55,109 nucleotides of DNA from Dimorphilus gyrociliatus (taxonomy: Eukaryota > Annelida > Polychaeta > Dinophilidae), in NCBI GenBank assembly GCA_904063045.1, contig CAJFCJ010000074.1:25515-80623 (forward strand). The letters run 5' to 3'. The translations under genes were made by a program, and so were the position numbers. Numbering within the stretch: position 1 is the first letter of the stretch; every line of letters begins with the position of its first letter. Shown in pieces: positions 46,501 through 55,109 of this stretch. The notes under the pieces are model-generated. The model worked only from the letters and a program-made list of their open reading frames with translations, was not told the origin of the DNA and searched no databases.

Positions 46501-49167
46501 AAAGGGAATAATTTTGAAGAAACCTCTTCTAAATCCTTTAACACCTTATTTCAAAGTTTTGATAGAGGTTTTTATTAAAACAATGATAAAGAATACAAAT
46601 ATTATAAGCCTATATCATACACATTATTGATTTTATTCAGGTAACGACTTTCCTTTTGTTGTCTTCATCCAACATGAAGAAATTGACAAAGGAGAAATAA
46701 TCATTGAAAGTGGAAACTTAAAAAATAATGAGTTTGTTTCCTACGATTCTATAAATTGGAGATTTTCGAATATTTTCATTGACCAATCAAAGAACACTTC
46801 TCCAAAAGTGTGCATACTAAAATATTATTCAGAATATGGTGAGATTTAATAAAAAATTGTGATTGCGTTATTAAATTCTCTACTGTCCATCTTCCTAACT
46901 TACAACTCTTTTTTTGTTTTTGTTTTTAGAAACTCAACAACTCCAACACGAGGAAAATTTTGATTGTTCGAAGAAAATTAATGAAATATTAAAATGTTTG
47001 AATGATGAAGTAAGAACGCAGATTTGATTTTTAAAAATTAACAATAATAACCTTTACAGAAATCTTATAAAAATAATGGAAGTAGGGTTTTCTTCCTTTC
47101 TACAGCAAACACTATTGGAAGAGATAGTTCAAATTTGATCAATTTTTTCAACTTTTTGAATTTTCATACTCATACTTTGAATATCAAAGAAAATCTTTCA
47201 AGCCAAATTAAACATATTTTAAAGGATGATACAATTTCTAAATATGGTTTAATATTTTTTATACAATTTACCGGAAATGAAAAAATTGATAAATGTCAGG
47301 AAATTATTGATCAACTAAATATTGAAGAAGTTAGCGACCAACCTAAAATGTTCTTTTTTCAATTTTATACTAAAGGTGAAGGTTAAATTTTTTAAAAATG
47401 TCTTTTTTTTTTATTTCGAGTACTTTTAGTTTTTCCTAAAAATGAAGAAGATTTAAATGAAAAATTTAAGAATGTTTCACTCTCTTCCAAAACACCTGCA
47501 CAAGCATCAAATGATGACGATGATAGTTTGTTCGTGAAAGCTGACAAAACAACTAGCAATAATGTGCCTTCGTTACATAACATGAAAAATACTTTTGTTA
47601 GAATTGAAAACATTTATGGTAAGTATTGTCCAACTTGAAACTAAACTTAGTAATACCCAATTTTTAAGGATTATGTTATGAATGCATATGAAAACAATAA
47701 TTACAGATGACGTTGAAAATCTTGAAAAATGGGGAAGTTGTTTTATTAGAGGATTAATATTATCAATCAAATACTGCAACTACTGTAAACCTTTGAATAA
47801 GATCTTAGAATATACTCAGTTGATTGTTGAATCAAAACTGGAAAATATTTTAAGTGACAAAGAATTCGAATTAAAAACTAACGATTTCAAAAATTACTAT
47901 TTCCTACCAATTTCTGTTATCAAGTCTGAAAATTCCTTATTTAAGGAATTTAAAAAATTTGGTATAGTTCATTTGAAAATTTAAATTTTTAAAATATAAT
48001 TATTGAAATATATTCATTTTTTTTTAAAAGATAAATCACCTCGTATTACTTTCGAGTTGCTGGAGAGAAAATTTAGTAATGATAATGAAGTTTTAGATGG
48101 AAAGGTTTTTCTAACATAACTCAGTAACAAATTTAATTTCTTTCTTTTTTTCACTGTTTTCAGAAACTCTACTATGAATTTAAAACTGTAAAAGTTGTTA
48201 TTTTCAACATTTCAAAAAGTAACTTTCAATTGGATAGTTTAATTATCTAAAAAGACAAGAAAGCATTTTTTTTGTTGTTTTTTTTTATTATTTTGCAAAA
48301 CCTTTCAGAGAGACCAGGAAGTGAGCTGGACATTGACAACCTGTCAAATTTGTTCAATATTCTCGGGTACCAAGTACAAATTTGGCCTCAATGTAACAAG
48401 GATAATTTGATTCACAAAATAAAGTTGCTAAAAGAAGAAATGGAGAATTTTGACTGTTTAATATTCTTTGTGATGGCTCATGGTACTAAGTATGGATTCA
48501 AATGTAAATTTTCTTTTTAATAGAAGTTTTCTCAAATGTTTTTTATTAATAAGTTTTTTCTGTCATTTTAGTGTTGGACGACCATATTTTGGATTTTAAG
48601 GAATTTTTACGCCATTTTAATGACAAATGCCCAAATTTACTTTTAAAACCTAAACTTTTCTTTTTTAATTGTTGTAGAGGAAGTAAATAGTTTTAAATAA
48701 TTTATTTTTTCATTTTAAATTGAGCGATAACTAGGAATTTTTTCATTTTTAAAATAGCAAATTGGCTTTCCAATGAAACCAATAAATTCGACTTGAAAGA
48801 CACTGGGAGTGCATCAAATACACCTAAATCTGATGATGCAGAATGTATATCGGACTGCGGTAGGTTTTTTTCGACAATAGAAGGTATTGTTCTTTTTTTC
48901 TTTTGAGTTCTTAATTTATCATTTCTATTGTTACGTATTTTCTTGTCAGACCATGTCAGTTTACGTTTCCCAACTCTTGGAAGTATATTTATAAGATGCT
49001 TCATTATTTGTATGAGAGTCTATTCACATAGAGAATCCTTATCCTTAATTATGGAGAGAACCTACAGTCTACTGAAATGGAAAATTCATGAATACGAATT
49101 GGCATTGTACAGACAAGTTGCCGTCTCTGAACCTTCTTTGGAAACATTCTATTTTTTCAGCCTATAG
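43551..49167 (+). CDS. Multi-caspase protein with ZU5-UPA (FIIND-like) module
   Basis: Twenty exons splice in frame to 1378 aa: 43551-43578, 43637-43695, 43931-43970, 44027-44335, 44392-44505, 44571-44828, 44886-44972, 45040-46328, 46408-46567, 46641-46838, 46930-47009, 47060-47375, 47430-47618, 47707-47961, 48031-48104, 48164-48218, 48309-48503, 48572-48682, 48758-48859, 48950-49167. (1) Degenerate caspase p20: SNLFDTIEEWIID, FLLLVSEEEN where SHG belongs, KPKLFIFPKYSKG where QACRG belongs. (2) ZU5 near 45,915-46,215 (LVVLPEGCF, VDCKPDGEFF) ending HFS (46,203-46,211), then a UPA-like region. (3) Second degenerate p20 (FFIQFTGNE; KMFFFQFYTKG) and p10 (EKWGSCFIRGL). (4) Caspase with His (FFVMAHGTK, 48,479) and Cys (FFNCCRG, 48,673), an Asp-containing linker, and p10 (LGSIFIRCFI ... 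SEPSLETFYFF). PIDD1, NLRP1 and CARD8 use ZU5-UPA self-cleavage at FS/HFS. Apoptotic or inflammatory proteolysis inferred. The first two exons are least certain. Confidence 0.78.
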
Positions 49168-50591
49168 GCAAAGAATGAGTAGTGTTTTGTCATCATGAAA
49201 ACACTAAAAGCTAAAGAATAAGAATCTTTATTCAAGTTGTTTATTTCTAAACTGAACATTTTTATCCATTGAGAATTGTTTTGCTAATGTAAATTTTTGG
49301 ATTGATAATACTTATCATCTGTCTGCATTCTAAATTTGCAAAAATGATTCTGATTGGAGAGGAATGTTTGAATATACAAATTTTCATTAAACGCATTCAA
49401 ACAAAATTCCTATCAATCAATTAAAACTCGCTTCTAAACTGTCAGCCGCTACATTTGTGTATAAAGTGTCACTGTTAGTTGTTTTAGCTATAACAACATA
49501 ATCAATGTTTTAATAATAAACTCTCTATTTTAATATTTTATGTCTACGTCATAAGATAATTACATTCATTAGAAAGTTGATTGAATAAGATTTTTCAATT
49601 TACATTGAGATATCTTATCATATTTCTTTTTGGTACAAAAATCTTGTAACTTTTTACTAAAATCCTAATCTGAACTCTTCATTCATAAAAACACTTGCTC
49701 CTAAATCTACACTTTTCTATTGAGGGTATGATCTCCTCCAACTCTATTTTAGGTATCGTTTAGACCACGGTATAGAAATGATTGTACTCAACCCAATTGT
49801 TTCTTTAATTAGGCAGAGAAATTTGGATGCGATAGAAGACATCCACAAATTATTGCTTTAGTTCACTTGATCAAAGGTTTGCAAAGATAAAATGTCACAA
49901 TTTCATATTTCATACATAAGAAATACTCCATCGAACAGGGATACTTTTCCCTTTTTGGCTGCCATTAATGATATTTTGAAATTCCAATGAATTCTTGGCA
50001 GTAACTGCATTTCCTTCTCCTCTATCTCTACCATAAAATCTTTCATTAACATTTGATACAAAGAGGTGAACTCCTTTTCCTCTGTCTACTTTCTAAAGCT
50101 ATTTGTGTGCATCTGTTTACATTTTATCTATTAAATATAATTGTGAAGTTGAAAAAGTAGAACGATTTTGTTGTAGGAATTAGTTCAAATCAATTTTATA
50201 TCTAAAGTAGTTTATAGGAATTGATATTTTTTCAAACGTCCCAGAAAAATATCTCAATCGCCTGACAAGAAATTTATACAAAATTCCAACTTTACTTTTT
50301 TAAATTGTATCTTCACATGAACAAGTAATGCTAAAACAAACTAGAAAGTTAATCTACTATAATTGGAAGGCTATAATACTGTGCAATGAGTCACTATGAC
50401 ACTCTTTTCTAATATCAACTTTTAACCTTTAATGATAGAAATGCTGATAATCTGATTACAAAATTATCAAATATCCTATTAACCTATTCATTAAATGCAC
50501 ATAAATGTAAGCCTATAATAAGATATATATATATATATCCCACTAGTTTTTTTATTGGTAATATAATTTTGAATTTTGTCTACAAATTGAA
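49168..50591. other. Intergenic; inner edge of right inverted-repeat arm
   Basis: The inverted repeat begins at 49,299, only 132 bp past the caspase stop codon. No gene seen in this copy or in its mirror (34,766-36,058). Confidence 0.6.
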
Positions 50592-52642
50592 ATGAATACA
50601 ATGAAGACAATTATTATTCAGATTCTACTGTTTTGTCTCTGTAAGTAAACTTTAATTGATTTATGTTTCTTATTATATATGAATTTCTATAATTTTAAAA
50701 TTAGAAATACTTAAATGTTTTCATCAAATAGCTATGATCTTTAATTATTGTTCTTTTTTTACAACATTTTACAGCTCTTCACTCTTCTGATGCTACACTT
50801 TCCCCATTTATCTGTCCCGTTGATGACCAACAAAGACCTATAAATGGTGTGTTTAAGGATAGCATTTTATGTGATACTTATCATCATTGCATAAATGGAA
50901 CTGCATTTCTAAGGAAATGTCCTCCTGGACAGCATTTTAAAATTATATTATCAGACTGTAGCTTTTCTGCCTGTGTTGATCCAGAATTATCAGATTGTTC
51001 AGAGACTCTAAAGGCATCACTACCTTCTCAAAAAATACGTCAATGTGAGACAGGTGAAAAAAATTCGAATAATGGTGAACAATGTTTTACTAGAGTAAGC
51101 GAATGTAGTTCTAATAGCAATGAAACAGTTCCAAGTTTTCTTGATTGTAGAATTTACTATCACTGTAGAAATGGTGTTTCCTGGCCACAGCAATGTCCTG
51201 ATGGCTATTATTATTCACTAAATGTTAATACTAGAGAATGTAAAGCTGAAATGTGTGTACCATTTGAGGTTGCCAGATGTCCATTGGCAGGTGGTTGGTC
51301 TGCATGGTCACAATGGGGTGACTGTGAACCAGAGTGTGGTGGTTTTGGAATTGAAACAAGAAGAAGGGAATGTAACAATCCTCCTCCTCAGAATGGAGGA
51401 GCTGAATGTCCTGGTGTTCCGATAGAAATAAGAGAATGCAAACCACCTGATTGTTCAGGGTCTACAAGCCCAGCATTTATGCTTTCTTTACAGGAAAATA
51501 CAAATGTAAATAACGGAAAAATTCCATGGAGTTCTATTGATGTGAATGATGACAATCTATATAATAGCAATAAAAAGGAAGTAGAGATTAAAAAGCCTGG
51601 AATGTATTTTTTCTCTATGACAGCAACAACTCTAACAAATACTTGGATGTCCCTAGAAAACACTGGAATTAACATAGGTCTGTCAAAAGAGATACATTTT
51701 AGTGACAGACTACTCACTGAAACTATTACAAGAAGTGGTTTATTTTCCTTAAGCAGCTTATTTAAACCAAGAGTTGTACACCTTCTAAATGATTCGAATT
51801 TGATAGGTAGCAATGATGGAAAGGATACGTCCTGGTTGGGTTTTAGATATGAAAGCAATAGTTTTGTTAGTGCTGCTCTTGGTGTAAAACAGAATTCTCC
51901 AGGTTTTTTATCTCTAAATACCATATTTTTAAATAGAGGTTTCACTATTTCAAACAATAACAAGATTTTTACATCTAGAGAAGCTGGTCTATATTATATT
52001 AATTTTGGAAGTGGAATTGAGGAAGGTAATAGTGAACACAACATCATTCTTTCTGTTGCACGCTATATGGCATCTTACACAAGAATATATTCTAAACCTC
52101 CTGGCATTGTAAATCGGCAATCAGCATATCCTTCATCCAGAGGATTTCTACAAGACTTACATGAAAATACTGTTTTACAATTGTCAGCAAGTAATCACGT
52201 GACAAGCTCTAAATTGGAGACATATCTTCTTGCATTTAAAATAAATAGCTCTTTTCCAGCTGTATTTCTAGTTAAAAGTCATCAGGGACAGAGTCAATGT
52301 CGACCAATATTTGGAATACAAGGATTACAGTTTGAAAATGTACTGGTGGATACGTTGAATTCATGGAATACTACAGGATATTTTACAGCCCCCATAGACG
52401 CAGCCTATTTTGTAGAAGTTAACTTGGTAGCTATAAGAACAACAGAACTTATTGTTGAAGTAAATGATCAAGTAGCTTTCAAGTTGAAACATGTAATGAA
52501 ACATTCAGGTGAAGCGGAATTATCAACCAGAACAGCTTTATTAAGGTTAAAGGAAGGAGATATTTGCAAAATAAAGTATAGAGGTTGTCTAGAACATATG
52601 ACTATGTCAAGTTCATTCACTATATTTGCTATTCAAAACTGA
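50592..52642 (+). CDS. Secreted CBM14-CBM14-TSP1-C1q-like protein, inner right copy
   Basis: Exons 50592-50640 and 50775-52642. The translated product is identical over the whole 597-residue exon-2 reading frame to the 32,715-34,765 gene, and the intron and signal peptide are mirrored too. AATAAA at 52,690. Either a second true gene or an assembly duplicate of the same locus; see the inverted-repeat findings. Function as for the left copy. Confidence 0.85.
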
Positions 52643-53045
52643 TGTAATTGTAAATTACTAAATCTATTATTACTTATTTCTTCAATTTCAATAAATAACA
52701 GCTTTAGTTTTTATGCCAATCAGTATTTTAGTTCTGCTCTGAGGCCTAATGTTTTACATATAAAATCCAAAAAAGAATAGTTGTTAGTGAATCTGTTTAG
52801 AATTAAACTATGTGGACGCGACAGACAATGTGTATGTATTTGAAGTTTTATCCAGCTCTTAGTCAAACCCACTTAACAATAAAGCAAATGTTCATTAAAT
52901 TTCCAAGCCCAATTTCAATCTAAACTGTAACCACAAAGTTTCCAAACAGTGGACATTTTCTGTCAACCCCAGGTTATGCTATCAAATGGGTGACTTTATA
53001 AGTATTTTTGTTATAATCTTAGGTTTATTTGTATCCAATTAGTAG

Positions 53046-53115
53046 CAGATGACACTTGATAAGTGTGCAGTCAGAATACAAAACTTACTGTCATCAAGGT
53101 TCATCTGCTACATGT
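53046..53115. repeat. 70-bp hairpin repeat (right arm)
   Basis: Mirror of 32,242-32,311 with GTAGCAGATGA/TCATCTGCTAC ends. The outer half of the right arm differs from the left by single-base homopolymer losses just beside it. Confidence 0.55.
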
Positions 53116-53395
53116 GAATAAAAGATGTGCAAAACTTGTTAAGATAATACATAAATTGTCTTTGGTATAATTTAGAAAATCAACAACACAGTCACAGAAA
53201 ATGATATCAATGATAACTTATCATTTGTTTTTTTTTAAAACTAATTTTAGACTTTTAAATAATTTTTTATGATTATAAATCACTTTTCTTTTATTGAAGA
53301 TAATACTTTGAATTTCACTAGAAAGCAAAAATGAAGATTATTGATATCATTCAAATATGACTGTTATCGGACCAGGTGAAACCATACAAATTAGG

Positions 53396-54381
53396 TATCT
53401 TATGGTCAAGAAATCAAGACTTTAATTAAAGAGAAGAACCAAGAAGGCTTATCTATGGGCAGATTTCAGAGATTTGTAATATTCCAAAATCTTCCATACA
53501 ATACATTATTAAACCAAATAAAACCAAGAGTGGAGGTGTTGGGAGACCAAAATCTCTGTCAATTAGAGATAAAACCCTCATGAAGAGGGGAATAAACAAA
53601 CTGAAGAAAGAGAAACAGAGGGTTACAAGTACAAAACTGGCATATGAATGCAACCTTACTGTTTCAAAAACAATGATTCAAAAAAAGCCCTTAAAGAAAT
53701 GGGAGGAAAACTTAAAAAAATCTCTCAGCACCCCCCTCTCAAGAAGAAAAATAGACTTCAGCAAGTGGAAATTTGTTGAGGGTGATTTGAAAATAAAATA
53801 AATTTGGACAATGTAATCATTTCTGATGAATGTAGATTCAGTTTTCATGGGCCAGATAGCTGCCAAACCTGGCAGTTTAATCCAGAAAGGGAAAACTTAA
53901 GATGTTAACAATCAATGGGTGGTGGAAGAGTCATGATCTGGGGATGTATGGGACCAGATGGTTTAGTGCTCATTTCTAGAATTGAAAAAAAATATACAAA
54001 GGGATGGTACCTGGCTCTCTTGAAAAAAGAGGTCATGTCATTCCTAAAAAAAGATATAGGAAGGGTTTCATTTTCCATCAGGACAATGCTCCTTGCCACA
54101 AGACCAAAATTGTCCTAAAATATTTCAAGACTGGAAAGTGCGCAGTCTTACCATGGCCAGTTTACTCCCTAGATCTCTCTCCCACAGAGGATGTATGGCA
54201 TTTGCTAAAGAATATGGTGTATGATCACAGTTTAGCAAAAAGGAAATTTTGTGGAAGTGTATCAAAGAAAAAGTTGAAATACTGAACAAAAGATGGAAAA
54301 AAGACTTATTTGCCCTTCACAACTCATTGCTGAAGAGAGGACTGGACTGCATCCAAAAAAATGGCTTGAAGCTAAAATATT
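53396..54381 (+). mobile_element. Tc1-like pseudogene E (right arm)
   Basis: Mirror of 30,977-31,952. Shows the same frameshifts, DD34E residues (FIFHQDNAPCHKTK, LSPTEDVWHLL) and C-terminal end. Not an independent insertion, since flanks are also mirrored. Confidence 0.8.
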
Positions 54382-54740
54382 AAAATTTTGTAAATGTACA
54401 TTTAATTAAAAATTAAAAAATATACAAAATATAAGGATATACAGAAAATTTTCATAAGTAGCTCATAAAAATTTCAAAAAATTTCTTTTTCCTTGTTTTA
54501 ATGTTTTAAAATAAATATTCTATTTTTCTATCAGTTCCAGAACTACTCAAGCTTTGATCTAATCTTATCTTATCCAATTTCCTACCTTGTTTATCTAAAA
54601 TAACTGAAAATAAAAATATGCAACATCCACAATCGATTGATGGATAATGATAGGATTACTATTTCTTATTAATTAGATAAAACTCATGGATTAGTATAAA
54701 ATTGGAAAATTTTCTTTCATTTTAACATTAAAGGTGAAAC

Positions 54741-55109
54741 ATGAAACTTTTCACTTTTAGTTTATTGTGTAAGTAATTTATTGTTTGTTTAGTTTTTTCT
54801 GAACAAAAAAACACCATTTATGCTATTTTTAACATTTTAACAGTGTTGTCATTTGTTGAATGCAAATGCCCTCCATTTTCTTGTCCTCTTAACTCCGAAC
54901 TGAAACCTCTTGATGGAACCTTCCGTATTCCAGTTTATTGTGGATATTATTATCATTGTAGAAATGGTACTGGCCATTTTCGACAGTGTCCGCCTGGACT
55001 GTTTATTCCATTTTGTTTAAAGAATCTAAGTTTTCCATGTGCCAGAAACCGAATAAGGGTGATAATTGCTTAGAAATAAATTCTACATATGCCACTGAAT
55101 CAGATACCC
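54741..55109 (+). pseudogene. CBM14-CBM14-TSP1-C1q-like gene, outer right copy, partial and frameshifted
   Basis: Exon 1 54741-54768 (MKLFTFSLL) and exon 2 from 54844 repeat the outer left gene, but one G is missing near 55,000 (CTGGACTGTT instead of CTGGACTGGTT). The frame after CPPGL is lost and hits a stop at 55,073. The window ends inside the gene. This single homopolymer loss fits the error pattern of the outer right arm, so the break may not be biological. Confidence 0.65.

Larger units (their letters stand above)
49299..55109. repeat. Right arm of large inverted repeat (runs off window)
   Basis: Reverse complement of 36,058-30,236. From 49,299 to about 52,700 no net indel is detectable. 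Beyond that, single-base losses in homopolymers accumulate (e.g. CCC to CC near 52,853, TTTT to TTT near 52,898, GG to G near 53,122, GG to G near 55,000). Confidence 0.95.

Noticed and set aside
1-55109. CRISPR array, bacterial operons, tRNA or rRNA genes
   Set aside because: The window is eukaryotic with spliced genes. I saw no repeat-spacer array and recognised no tRNA or rRNA sequence on either strand.

Overview
The window is nuclear DNA of an invertebrate animal. The evidence is multi-exon genes with short GT-AG introns (mostly about 45-110 bp), strongly AT-rich non-coding DNA, metazoan-only domain combinations (LDLa/leucine-rich-repeat 7TM receptors, CBM14-TSP1-C1q proteins, caspases, ZU5), and decayed Tc1-like and Mutator-like transposons. 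I cannot name the species. GRL101/relaxin-receptor-like GPCRs and CBM14 domains point loosely to a protostome.

Region 1-22,100 is a receptor cluster. Two paralogues lie head-to-head (299-3068 minus, partial, and 3309-9459 plus), a third lies at 15,773-22,089 minus, and a fourth without an ectodomain lies at 11,436-13,189 plus. The two full models splice in frame throughout (14 exons/1523 aa and 18 exons/1584 aa). Each encodes SRCR-like modules, a C-type-lectin-like fold, six LDLa repeats, leucine-rich repeats, a rhodopsin-class 7TM and a cytoplasmic tail. In the third gene the tail reads as the C-lobe of a degenerate protein kinase. Tc1 remnants (10,001-11,180; 13,596-14,255; 14,513-14,935) separate the members.

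Region 22,100-28,700 is sparse: an LRR fragment, a membrane-anchored protein with a CNTNAP/neurexin-IV-like fibrinogen-type region, and a transposon end.

Region 28,700-36,058 holds two minus-strand secreted CBM14-CBM14-TSP1-C1q-like genes with a Tc1 pseudogene between them. This block returns as a near-identical inverted copy at 49,299-55,109. Single-base homopolymer contractions concentrate toward the right end, so the palindrome is either very recent or an assembly fold-back.

The 13.2-kb spacer holds a single-exon DUF4781-like gene, a small RING protein with an apparent homopolymer frameshift, a Tc1 copy, a Mutator-like element with unusual multi-copy termini and an 11-bp target duplication, and a 20-exon gene (43,551-49,167) that is the most striking locus. 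It encodes two degenerate caspase-like domains, a ZU5-UPA (FIIND-like) module with an HFS autoproteolysis-type motif, and a C-terminal caspase with intact His and Cys. This reads as a single-chain relative of PIDDosome or NLRP1/CARD8 logic: sensor-type autoproteolytic module and effector protease in one polypeptide.

Functions are inferred from sequence reading alone. No alignment, expression or structural search was run.
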